Shown here in pieces: positions 9,190 through 16,929 of a stretch of DNA of 64,000 bases. Position 1 is the first letter of the stretch, and every line of letters begins with the position of its first letter. The stretch covers positions 549,987-613,986 of the forward strand of contig NZ_QRDV01000001.1 of NCBI RefSeq assembly GCF_003386165.1, in the 5' to 3' direction. Under the pieces are notes generated by a model. The model saw only the letters and a list, made by a program, of their open reading frames with translations. It searched no databases and had not been told where the DNA came from. The DNA comes from Winogradskyella eximia (lineage in GTDB: Bacteria; Bacteroidota; Bacteroidia; Flavobacteriales; Flavobacteriaceae). A program made the translations under genes and the position numbers.

Positions 9190-10323
9190 ATGAAAACAGT
9201 ACAATTAGTAAAGCACCAAAATAAAGATTGGGCTTTTGTTGGTGAAAATCAAAAGTTAATAAAACCCTTAGTTTTAGTTTTTGGTAATAGACTTTTATTA
9301 GAAAATCCATCTATTTACCAAGAAATACAAGGACTGTTTCCAGATGGCGAAATTGTTTTTGGTTCTGCATGTGCTGAAATTTCTTCGAGAACTGTGAATG
9401 AAAATAGCATTACTATAACTGCTATGGAATTTGAGAAAAGTGAATTTGTAATTAAAACGAGTAATGTTTTAAATACCGATTTAGATAGTTTTAAAACAGG
9501 AAATGATCTTATTAAACAATTCCCGAAAGAAGGCTTAAAATATGTATTTGTAGTCTCAGAAGGTAGCTTTATCAATGGTAGTCAGCTTACTCAAGGTATG
9601 AGCACGTTTAATAACGGAAATTTGTTAATCACAGGAGGATTATGTGGTGACGATACACGTTTTGAGAAAACATTAGCATCTTATAACGAAAATCCAAAAG
9701 AAGGAGAAATAGTGGCTATTGGTTTTTATGGAGAAACTTTAGAAATTACGTTTTCAATTCATGGTGGCTGGACGCCTTTTGGTCCAGAGCGTACCGTTAC
9801 AAAATCAGAAGGAAATACACTCTATGAGTTAGATGGTTTACCAGCTTTAGATTTATACAAAACCTATTTAGGGGAAAAAGCAAAAGATTTACCTGGAGCT
9901 GCATTATTGTATCCTTTAAATGTGAAATCTGAAGATGAAGAACAATCCATAGTACGATCTATTCTAAATATAAATGAAGAAGATCACTCGGTTATTTTAG
10001 CTGGTGATATTAAGCAAAATTCTAAAGTGCAATTGATGATGACCAACGTCGATAACATTGCAAACGCATCAGAACGTGCAGCAAAACAAGCTTTAGAGTT
10101 TAGGCAAAACAAGCCAGAAGTGGCATTGTTAATCAGTTGTATTGGTAGAAAATTAGTGCTAGATCAGCGTGTAGAAGAAGAGATTGATGAAGTCATAGAA
10201 ATTCTTGGTGAGGGTACAACCGTAAGTGGATTTTATTCCTACGGAGAAATAGCACCATTCCATGGAGAAATGGCATGTCAGTTGCACAACCAAACAATGA
10301 CCATAACATTAATCAGTGAATAA
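9190..10323 (+). CDS. FIST-domain sensor protein (NosP-like)
   Basis: A 377-residue protein with both FIST halves. FIST_N includes FGSACAEISS and LLITGGLCGDD; FIST_C includes PALDLYKTYLG, ALLISCIGRKLVLDQR and GFYSYGEIAPFHG, and it ends with the conserved CQLHNQTMTIT. FIST proteins next to histidine kinases include NosP, a heme-binding nitric oxide sensor, and this one lies 2 bp after one kinase and overlaps the start of another. The conserved His near residue 366 is a candidate ligand, but heme binding is inferred only from the family and context; other FIST proteins may bind small ligands such as amino acids. Confidence 0.88.
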   Translation: MKTVQLVKHQNKDWAFVGENQKLIKPLVLVFGNRLLLENPSIYQEIQGLFPDGEIVFGSACAEISSRTVNENSITITAMEFEKSEFVIKTSNVLNTDLDSFKTGNDLIKQFPKEGLKYVFVVSEGSFINGSQLTQGMSTFNNGNLLITGGLCGDDTRFEKTLASYNENPKEGEIVAIGFYGETLEITFSIHGGWTPFGPERTVTKSEGNTLYELDGLPALDLYKTYLGEKAKDLPGAALLYPLNVKSEDEEQSIVRSILNINEEDHSVILAGDIKQNSKVQLMMTNVDNIANASERAAKQALEFRQNKPEVALLISCIGRKLVLDQRVEEEIDEVIEILGEGTTVSGFYSYGEIAPFHGEMACQLHNQTMTITLISE

Positions 10324-11387
10324 TGAATTCATTACTTAAACGTCAACTGCGTAAGTATTTAAGTGAAGAATTAAAATCTAGCGAAGAATTAAAAACGTTT
10401 CTTGCCGCTATAGATAGCTCGTACAATAATTTTGACGAGCAATCCGCAATGATTCAAAGAGCTATGTCCATTAGCTCAGATGAGTTATATAGTGCCAATA
10501 GAAAATTACAAGAAGAAGCAAAAGAACAAAAAGAATTAATTGATAAATTAAAAGACGTTATCAATACGCTTAAGTTTTATAACTTAAAAGAAGATGAAAA
10601 AGCGGATGCTGTTGAATTAAAAAGTACAGATTTAGTTGATTTTATTGATAATCAAACCAAAGAGATTATTGAAATGAATAAGCAAAAAGAATCGCTTTTA
10701 AACGAATTGGCACATCAAAACCAGGAGCTTAGCGATTATGCGCATATGGTCTCTCACGATTTAAAATCGCCACTTAGAAGTATAGATACATTAACGGCTT
10801 GGTTAAAAGAGGACTACAAAGATGCTTTTGATGCTAATGGTGAAAAAACATTAAGCCTTATAAGAACTAATGTAGAGAAAATGGATACCTTAATTAATGG
10901 TATTTTAGAGTATTCTACAATTGGTAAGAATCAGATAGATGTTTACGATGTAAACTTGAATAATCTCATTAATAATATTGTGAGTATCTTACAAGTGCCT
11001 GAAAATATTAGTGTTATCAAAACTGATTTGCCTATAATTAGAGGTGATAAATACAGATTACAACAGTTGTTTCAAAATCTTATTGGCAATGCCATTGCTT
11101 ATAATGACAAAGCCCAAGGTAAAATAGAAATCGGATTTACGGATAAGAATATTTTTTGGGAATTTTACGTTAAAGATAACGGAAAAGGTATTGAAGATGT
11201 ATACTTCGAAAAAATATTTAAAACCTTTGAAAAGCTAGAAAATAATGGAGAATCAACAGGTATTGGTTTATCTATAGTTAAGAAAATAGTAAATTTATAC
11301 GGTGGAACAATTTGGTTAACTTCAAAACCAAATGAAGGCACAACATTTTATTTTACATTAAAAAAACAACCCAATGGAACAGCCTAA
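10323..11387 (+). CDS. Sensor histidine kinase without sensor domain (FIST partner)
   Basis: A 354-residue soluble kinase. The first 130 residues are a long coiled coil with no PAS or membrane segment. HisKA follows with His145 in YAHMVSHDLKSPLRS, then the HATPase with FQNLIGNAIAY, DNGKGIE and STGIGLSIVKKI. Its catalytic part closely resembles that of the H-NOX-linked kinase (shared SHDLKSPLRSID and GTTFYFTLKK), suggesting duplication and convergence on common phosphate acceptors. The one-base overlap with the FIST gene supports FIST as its sensory input, as in NosP-kinase pairs. Confidence 0.92.
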   Translation: MNSLLKRQLRKYLSEELKSSEELKTFLAAIDSSYNNFDEQSAMIQRAMSISSDELYSANRKLQEEAKEQKELIDKLKDVINTLKFYNLKEDEKADAVELKSTDLVDFIDNQTKEIIEMNKQKESLLNELAHQNQELSDYAHMVSHDLKSPLRSIDTLTAWLKEDYKDAFDANGEKTLSLIRTNVEKMDTLINGILEYSTIGKNQIDVYDVNLNNLINNIVSILQVPENISVIKTDLPIIRGDKYRLQQLFQNLIGNAIAYNDKAQGKIEIGFTDKNIFWEFYVKDNGKGIEDVYFEKIFKTFEKLENNGESTGIGLSIVKKIVNLYGGTIWLTSKPNEGTTFYFTLKKQPNGTA

Positions 11388-11691
11388 TTTATCTTATATT
11401 AATAGTATGTCTGGTGGTGACAAAGCTTTTGAACAAAAGTTAATAGACATCATAAAAACAGAGTTTCCAGAAGAAAAAGAGGTGTATTTTACCAATGTTA
11501 AAGCTAATAACTATAAACTTACAGCAGAGAACGTTCATAAACTTAAACATAAAATTAGTATTTTAGGCCTCGAGAAAAGTTATGAGACTGCAGTAGCATT
11601 CGAAAATAATTTGCTAGAGGGAAGTACTGAACTTCAAGATGAATTCGAATCTATACTAACGATCATGACTAATTATTTACAACAGCTATAA
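11374..11691 (+). CDS. Hpt (histidine phosphotransfer) protein
   Basis: A 105-residue helical protein with the phosphotransfer motif VHKLKHKISILGL, giving phospho-acceptor His55; the usual HxLKG has His in place of Gly. It overlaps the end of the second kinase by 14 bp in another frame. It would connect the two kinases with the LytTR regulator or the stand-alone receiver. The four-helix-bundle length is normal. Confidence 0.82.
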   Translation: MEQPNLSYINSMSGGDKAFEQKLIDIIKTEFPEEKEVYFTNVKANNYKLTAENVHKLKHKISILGLEKSYETAVAFENNLLEGSTELQDEFESILTIMTNYLQQL

Positions 11692-11701
11692 TTAGGATGA
11701 C

Positions 11702-12412
11702 ATGAATTGTATTATTATTGATGATGAAGCAACAGCAAGAGCAATCATAGGCCAGCTATGTTCGCAAGTCAGTAGCTTAAATGTATTAGAGGATTTTCCA
11801 AATGCAATGCAAGCCATAAAATATTTAAATCAGAATGATATTGATTTAATATTTTTAGACATACACATGCCAGATTTTACAGGATTTGATTTTATAGACA
11901 CCATTAAAAATCCACCAAAAATTATCCTTACAACATCAGATCCTAATTTTGCTATTCAAGCATTTGGGTATGACTGTATTGTAGATTACTTAGTAAAGCC
12001 TATTACACCAGAACGCTTTAAAAAAGCTATTGATAAAGCAGAGGCCATAAAGTCAGTGGTAACAGAAACTAAGGCTTCTAGCCAAGTAGAAACAAGTTCT
12101 GGTAATGATTTGTATGTTAATATTGATAGACGATTAATTAAAATAGACATTCCAAGTATCTATTTAGTTGAAGCTAAAGGTGATTACATTCAAGTAAAAA
12201 CGGATGATAAAAACTATACAGTTCATTCTACACTAAAGAAAATTGAAGATAAGCTTCCAGACGATTTATTTCTAAAAATTCATCGTTCATATATTATCAA
12301 CGTCGATAAAATTATTGATATCGAAGATAATAGCGTGCTTATTAAAAAAGATGTGATTCCGGTAAGTCGTTCTAATAGACCTGAGTTGATGAAGCGCCTC
12401 AACTTACTTTAA
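11702..12412 (+). CDS. LytTR-family response regulator transcription factor
   Basis: A 236-residue two-domain regulator. The receiver has IIDDE (residues 5-9), phospho-acceptor Asp53 in LIFLDIHMPDFTGF, a TTSD switch and the KPIT Lys motif. The LytTR DNA-binding domain begins near residue 140 (VNIDRRLIKIDIPSIYLVEAKGDYIQVKT) and holds HSTLKKIEDKLPDDLFLKIHRSYIINVDKI. LytTR proteins bind two direct repeats about 21 bp apart, exactly the spacing of the CCATTCGTCGA repeats found at eight places in this window, including one upstream of its own operon. I therefore infer it is the regulator of those promoters. Confidence 0.93.
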   Translation: MNCIIIDDEATARAIIGQLCSQVSSLNVLEDFPNAMQAIKYLNQNDIDLIFLDIHMPDFTGFDFIDTIKNPPKIILTTSDPNFAIQAFGYDCIVDYLVKPITPERFKKAIDKAEAIKSVVTETKASSQVETSSGNDLYVNIDRRLIKIDIPSIYLVEAKGDYIQVKTDDKNYTVHSTLKKIEDKLPDDLFLKIHRSYIINVDKIIDIEDNSVLIKKDVIPVSRSNRPELMKRLNLL

Positions 12413-12531
12413 GTATTTAACATTTTACAATATCAGTTTTAATAATTTGTTTTTCTTTTTTAAAGATAAATTTACCTCATTGAATTAACATAATTCAGAA
12501 GGGTTTACGACATCTATTATTTAGAAAAAAA

Positions 12532-12622
12532 CCATGCGTCGATAGTTTACTGCTGTCCGTCGTTCCAAACTTATTATCTAACGAAAAAAGAAAATTTTAA
12601 GTTATAATAGCATGTAAATTTG
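12532..12622 (+). promoter_or_regulatory. LytTR-type triple repeat and -7 box of a short transcript
   Basis: Repeats CCATGCGTCG (12532-12541), TGTCCGTCG (12554-12562) and a weak TCTAACG (12577-12583) are spaced 21 bp apart. A perfect TAAATTTG -7 box sits at 12615-12622, 32 bp after the third. No gene-sized reading frame follows before the hairpin at 12671, so the promoter appears to drive a short RNA. Confidence 0.65.
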
Positions 12623-12628
12623 CACTGT

Positions 12629-12699
12629 AAGACATGAAGGGGGAAACTCATGGATTAGTAATAAAGTGAAAGGCAAAAGAGAAATCTTTTGCCTTTTTT
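12629..12699 (+). ncRNA. Predicted small RNA of about 70 nt under LytTR control
   Basis: The segment lies between a perfect -7 box (12615-12622) and a strong rho-independent terminator (12671-12699). It holds a purine-rich stretch GAAGGGGGAAACTC that could act as a pairing seed. The only reading frame is 11 codons (12634-12669, MKGETHGLVIK) with no good upstream ribosome site, so an RNA is more likely than a peptide. The transcript start is estimated from the -7 position. No known RNA family is recognised. Confidence 0.45.
12671..12699 (+). terminator. Rho-independent terminator
   Basis: A perfect 10-bp stem AGGCAAAAGA/TCTTTTGCCT with a GAAA loop is followed by six T. The same 29 bases recur at 13419-13447. 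Confidence 0.9.
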
Positions 12700-12742
12700 A
12701 TTTGTAATAATACTGTGTAAATAGCTTGTCTTTAGTTAAATG

Positions 12743-12812
12743 CCATTCGTCGATACTTCTGAATGGTCTAATCGAATTTTAAAAAAATGAAGCGTTGATT
12801 CAAATAATTTTG
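12743..12812 (+). promoter_or_regulatory. LytTR-type repeats and -7 box for the CAP-domain gene
   Basis: CCATTCGTCGATAC (12743-12756) is followed by TCTAATCGAATT (12767-12778) at 22 bp spacing. A perfect TAATTTTG -7 box lies at 12805-12812, 31 bp after the second core. Transcription should start near 12819, upstream of the ATG at 12836. Confidence 0.7.
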
Positions 12813-12835
12813 TCTTGAAATTAATAACAACCCTC

Positions 12836-13333
12836 ATGAAAAAATTATCTCAAGTAGTAGTCATTTTAGTATTAAGCATATCATTATTTTCTTGTTCAGT
12901 AGAAGATGATCTTTCAATTCCGGAAGCTTATAATTCAGAAAATATTATAGTGGAATACAATTCAATAGACTATGAAATTTTAGAGTTGATTAATGTTTAT
13001 AGAACAACATTAAACCTAGAACCACTTGGTATATTAAACGAAGCTTCAAAAGAAGCCATTGCTCATAATCAATATATGATAAATACAGGAGCCGTAAGTC
13101 ATGATTATTTCTACGCAAGATCTCAAAATCTAGTGGAAGCTGTAGAAGCAAAAAAGGTTTTAGAAAATGTTGGTTATGGTTTCTCTAATGCAGAATCTGT
13201 AGTTAATGCTTGGATAAATAGTGACAGTCATAGAGAAAATATAGAAGATTCTAATGTTACCGATTTCGGAATTTCAACTACTAAAGATGAAAACGGAAAA
13301 TATTATTTCACAAACATATTTGTTAAACTGTAG
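12836..13333 (+). CDS. CAP (SCP/PR1-like) domain lipoprotein
   Basis: A 165-residue lipoprotein. The ATG at 12836 gives MKKLSQVVVILVLSISLFSC with lipobox LFSC; an in-frame TTG at 12815 would lie at or before the predicted transcript start and is rejected. The CAP domain runs from YEILELINVYRTTLNLEPL, with GAVSHDYF, LENVGYGF, VNAWINSDSHRENIED and YYFTNIFV, giving the two His and two acidic residues of the CAP cavity. Bacterial CAP proteins are exported and of uncertain activity. A LytTR-type promoter is directly upstream and a terminator lies at 13419. Confidence 0.88.
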   Translation: MKKLSQVVVILVLSISLFSCSVEDDLSIPEAYNSENIIVEYNSIDYEILELINVYRTTLNLEPLGILNEASKEAIAHNQYMINTGAVSHDYFYARSQNLVEAVEAKKVLENVGYGFSNAESVVNAWINSDSHRENIEDSNVTDFGISTTKDENGKYYFTNIFVKL

Positions 13334-13418
13334 AGAACTATTAGTAACCGTAGGTAATGATTTAATAATATCCCTTTAATTGATTACTGAATAACCCTTA
13401 ATTATGATCTATAGTGTG

Positions 13419-13449
13419 AGGCAAAAGAGAAATCTTTTGCCTTTTTTTT
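13419..13449 (+). terminator. Rho-independent terminator of the CAP-domain gene
   Basis: Stem AGGCAAAAGA/TCTTTTGCCT, GAAA loop, then eight T. It is identical over 29 bases to the terminator at 12671, pointing to a local duplication of a promoter-gene-terminator cassette. Confidence 0.9.
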
Positions 13450-13483
13450 ATTTGTAAATAGATCACATAAAATACGGCAAAAA

Positions 13484-13573
13484 CCATTCGTCGATAGTAA
13501 TTGGTTAACTAACGTTGTATCGATGGAGTCAATCGAATATTCAATTTTAAGGTCTGATTATCAGGTAAATTTG
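13484..13573 (+). promoter_or_regulatory. LytTR-type triple repeat and -7 box for the secreted protein at 13600
   Basis: CCATTCGTCGATAG (13484-13497), TAACGTT (13510-13516) and CAATCGAATAT (13530-13540) have their core G at 13493, 13514 and 13535, two exact 21-bp steps. TAAATTTG at 13566-13573 is a perfect -7 box, 31 bp after the third core. The gene starts 27 bp later. Confidence 0.72.
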
Positions 13574-13599
13574 TATCAGAATCTAATAAGAAACAGAAG

Positions 13600-16200
13600 A
13601 TGAATACACTTTACACTTTAAAAAATCAATTACTATTGGTGGCTTTTACGCTATTTAGTTTAAGTAGTCAAGCACAAGATGTGCCATTTAATTGCGATTT
13701 TAATGCCTACTTATTTCAGTACAACGATGTGTATGCTATTGATTTAGCTTCTGGTAATTCTTATCAGGTTGCAGCAGATGTAACACCTGGAAGTATAAAC
13801 GCTACAGCTTACAATCCTGCAGATGGTTTTATTTGGGGTTCATTAAGCACACCAGCAAAATCAATTGTTAGAATTGGAAAAGACTTTAGCACCACAACGT
13901 TTTACGTAGATGAGTTACCAACAAACGGTCGCTATGTAGGTGATGTAAGTTCTGAGGGTATTTATTATCTCAAAGCTGGTGGTACAACATACTACAAAAT
14001 AGATTTAAACCCAGATTCTGATAATTATACGCAACACCAAGCCACTGAGAATTTATCTCAAAACATTAGTATTCACGATTGGGCTTTTAATGCAGTAGAT
14101 AACCAAATTTATGCTGTTGAAAAAAGCACCAATATTTTATATCGTATCAATCCAGATAATGGAGTTGTAACAACCTTAGGTGAAGTTCCAGTGATATCTG
14201 GTTTAAGTTACACATATGGAGCTGTTTATTTTGATAATGAAGGTCGATTTTATATCTCAGCAAATCAAACAGGAACTATATATGTGATTCAAAATGTTCA
14301 AGATATTAATGATGTAAGCGATATAGATTCTAATTTATTTGCTTTTGGACCATCTAGTGCGAGTAATGACGGAGCACGTTGCCCAACAGCACCAGTGTTA
14401 CAAGAAATTTGTGATAATGGAATTGACGATGATGGTGACGGACTTATAGATTGTGAAGATCCTTCTTGTTCAGGATTTGGAATGTGTGATGTTATTGTAG
14501 CACCAACATCGAGTTCTAATGCAGGTGGATTAGAAAGTAACAATAGATTATCTGAGCAGATTAATGCACGTAATTTTAAAAGAGCAAAAGCAGGTTATAA
14601 ATTTGATGCTACAGTAGCGCCAAAAGCGGTAAAAGGATTCAACTACGCAAGTAGAAGTGCTAATTCAAATTTTACATTACAAGATTTTGTGCCGCTTGAA
14701 TCTATAAATGAAGATGAAGCTGTAGAAGCGTCACCTTCAGATTTAATAGGCATTACTAATGCTACTGAAATCTATGCTGTAGATTACCTAAAAAACAATA
14801 GTGCTGTTGCTTCAGTTTTGGCTTTAAAAACTGAAAATGGAGTATACGAACATACCAAATACATTTGCGATCGTTTGTTAGGCGCTGAGCTCATCTCAGT
14901 ATCTACTATAGATATTAACGACCAACAATTTATAAAATCGATAATTAAAAATGAAGATGGTACGTATGAGTTTGTATTAAGTTTATCTGCAAAAGTGGTA
15001 AATAACGACGCTAACTTTGCGATAGAGAGTCATTGGAATTTAGATCAGTATGAAGAAAATGTTACTTTTTATAACTTCCAGATTTGGTCTAATACTATAG
15101 ATGATTTGTACATCTTAGGACAAGAAGTTTTAAACTTATTAAATATTGAAAAGCCAATTGTGAGTTATAACAACTCTACACCTCCTACCGTTTTTGTTAG
15201 AAAAGGAGCTTATACTAATGGTGGATTAGATCTACAGATTATAAATTCTAATGCAACAGAAACCATTTATTTAGATGCAGGTTATAGAACTACAGAAACC
15301 GAAGCCTTCGGAAATCTTAATTCTACAATTAACCTAAACGGAAACTACATTACCAATGTTAGAGTAGACACAGGAAATCTTTTTGATATTGGTTTTAGAA
15401 TTGGTGATGGTATCGCAACACCAGACGATTTATTTATGTCAGATGGTCCATGGGGAATTGATGCTTCACGTGACGGAACTGACGTTAGTATGTATGAAGT
15501 GACTTCAAACACTTTTGATTTTGAAACGACAGATTTCCCAATAGAGCGTAACGTAGAATTAAGAGCAATAACGAACAGTTATGTGGATGCTTATAGAGCA
15601 TTAACACCAAGATTTAAGGCTGTAGATGTTACAGATTACAATAGTTTTCAATTCACTGCAAAAGGTACAGGGAATTTAGAAATCACATTTGTAAAAGAAA
15701 GCATTACTAACTGGGAAGATCAGTATAAAACGACGATTCCATTAACAAATACATGGCAAGAATTTTCTATAGACATTGCAGATTTACAAAATAATACAAC
15801 CAATACTGCAGAATTAAATGATGTAGTAACAATAGTATTCACTATGGTGGCTGAGAATGGAATATCTACTTCTAAGGTAATGAATATTAATCAACTACGA
15901 TTCTCGCAGTCGAGCTCATTGTCCGTGGGTGATTTTGAAAATGAAGCAACAAAAGTGTCTGTCTACCCAAATCCAATGACAACACAAGCCACAATAAACT
16001 TCAGTGTAAACCAAAGCGAAACGATACAATTTGTAATGTATGATCAGTTAGGAAAGCAAGTACAACATAGAACATATAATGCTGTAACAGGTAAAAACAG
16101 CATCACCATAAACAGAGAGAACTTAAGCTCAGGCTTATATTTCTGTAAAATCGTTAGTAACCAGTATGAGTTTAAACCCTTAAAACTGATTATTAATTAA
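13600..16200 (+). CDS. T9SS-secreted DUF6923-like surface protein
   Basis: An 866-residue exported protein with signal peptide LLLVAFTLFSLSSQAQ. Residues about 25-265 form a propeller-like region of DUF6923 type (AYLFQYNDVYAIDLASGNSY, NQIYAVEKSTNILYRI). A calcium-binding-like CDNGIDDDGDGLIDCEDPSC follows near residue 270. The middle is beta-rich and includes a possible carbohydrate-binding jelly roll (FQFTAKGTGNLEITFVKES, TWQEFSIDIADLQ). It ends with a type A T9SS sorting domain (VSVYPNPMTTQATINF, SSGLYFCKIVS). A LytTR-type promoter precedes it, so a cell-surface or matrix role in the signalling output is inferred; substrate unknown. Confidence 0.85.
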   Translation: MNTLYTLKNQLLLVAFTLFSLSSQAQDVPFNCDFNAYLFQYNDVYAIDLASGNSYQVAADVTPGSINATAYNPADGFIWGSLSTPAKSIVRIGKDFSTTTFYVDELPTNGRYVGDVSSEGIYYLKAGGTTYYKIDLNPDSDNYTQHQATENLSQNISIHDWAFNAVDNQIYAVEKSTNILYRINPDNGVVTTLGEVPVISGLSYTYGAVYFDNEGRFYISANQTGTIYVIQNVQDINDVSDIDSNLFAFGPSSASNDGARCPTAPVLQEICDNGIDDDGDGLIDCEDPSCSGFGMCDVIVAPTSSSNAGGLESNNRLSEQINARNFKRAKAGYKFDATVAPKAVKGFNYASRSANSNFTLQDFVPLESINEDEAVEASPSDLIGITNATEIYAVDYLKNNSAVASVLALKTENGVYEHTKYICDRLLGAELISVSTIDINDQQFIKSIIKNEDGTYEFVLSLSAKVVNNDANFAIESHWNLDQYEENVTFYNFQIWSNTIDDLYILGQEVLNLLNIEKPIVSYNNSTPPTVFVRKGAYTNGGLDLQIINSNATETIYLDAGYRTTETEAFGNLNSTINLNGNYITNVRVDTGNLFDIGFRIGDGIATPDDLFMSDGPWGIDASRDGTDVSMYEVTSNTFDFETTDFPIERNVELRAITNSYVDAYRALTPRFKAVDVTDYNSFQFTAKGTGNLEITFVKESITNWEDQYKTTIPLTNTWQEFSIDIADLQNNTTNTAELNDVVTIVFTMVAENGISTSKVMNINQLRFSQSSSLSVGDFENEATKVSVYPNPMTTQATINFSVNQSETIQFVMYDQLGKQVQHRTYNAVTGKNSITINRENLSSGLYFCKIVSNQYEFKPLKLIIN

Positions 16201-16224
16201 ACCCTAAATTAATTCCTTATAGTA

Positions 16225-16252
16225 ATAGGCAAAAGCGAAAGCTTTTGCCTAT
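16225..16252 (+). terminator. Terminator-like hairpin after the secreted protein gene
   Basis: A perfect 12-bp stem ATAGGCAAAAGC/GCTTTTGCCTAT with GAAA loop. The T tract after it is poor, but the stem resembles the other two terminators in this region. Confidence 0.75.
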
Positions 16253-16350
16253 TCTTGTTTGTTATGGTTTTGTGTATTGAAAATCATTATCAAAAAAAAT
16301 AGATACATTTCTTATAAAAATGAAACTGAAATTAAACCTTTTAAAATTTA

Positions 16351-16369
16351 ATAAGTCTAATAGACTTAT
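16351..16369. promoter_or_regulatory. 19-bp perfect palindrome before the TlpA-like gene
   Basis: ATAAGTCTAATAGACTTAT has 9-bp arms around one central A and ends 11 bp before the GTG start. It has no T tract and fits an operator better than a terminator. No regulator is known for it. Confidence 0.4.
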
Positions 16370-16380
16370 AGATTTAAACT

Positions 16381-16923
16381 GTGCAAAAAACTAAAGTTTT
16401 AAAGCAAAAAATACATCAGCAATTTTACATACTTCTAATAGTATGTTTTTGTTTTAGTTGTAAAAATGACAAAAAAGAGACAACAGAATTAAGTAACATT
16501 AATAAAACTATTGATGTCTACGATTTTGAAACTATAGAACCTCTTTTATATACAGACACCGATAAAACTTATATTGTTAACTTTTGGGCAATGTGGTGTG
16601 CGCCATGTGTTAAAGAGTTACCTTATATTGAGGCTTATGCTAAAAAGCATCCAGAGGACGAAATCCTTTTGGTAAGTATGGATTTTCCAAAAGAAATTGA
16701 AACCAAGTTAAAACCATTTTTAAAACAAAACGGCATAACATCTAAAGTCGTTTTATTAGATGATCCAGACTCAAATACTTGGATAGATAAAATAGATCCA
16801 AATTGGTCTGGAGCCATTCCTTTTACAATCATATTTAATAATAAAGAACGCGCTTTTTATGAGCGTTCATTTGAGAATTTAGAAGATTTAGAGAACCAAG
16901 TAAATAAAACCATTAAAAAATAA
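16381..16923 (+). CDS. TlpA-like thioredoxin-fold lipoprotein
   Basis: A 180-residue protein starting at GTG; a stop lies two codons upstream and no ATG precedes the hydrophobic signal LLIVCFCFSC, so GTG is forced if the lipobox is real. The thioredoxin fold shows NFWAMWCAPCVKELPYI with a WCAPC redox pair, and the cis-Pro region SGAIPFTIIF. Such proteins reduce periplasmic or surface disulfides. It is followed after 6 bp by a second thioredoxin-fold lipoprotein, probably one operon. Confidence 0.88.
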   Translation: MQKTKVLKQKIHQQFYILLIVCFCFSCKNDKKETTELSNINKTIDVYDFETIEPLLYTDTDKTYIVNFWAMWCAPCVKELPYIEAYAKKHPEDEILLVSMDFPKEIETKLKPFLKQNGITSKVVLLDDPDSNTWIDKIDPNWSGAIPFTIIFNNKERAFYERSFENLEDLENQVNKTIKK

Positions 16924-16929
16924 ATTAAA

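Noticed and set aside
12634..12669. 11-codon peptide frame within the predicted sRNA
   Set aside because: Too short to support and no good ribosome site; kept only as an alternative to an RNA.
16320..16394. 24-codon frame overlapping the start of the TlpA-like gene
   Set aside because: Lysine-leucine-rich, no ribosome site, and it spans the palindrome; likely chance.
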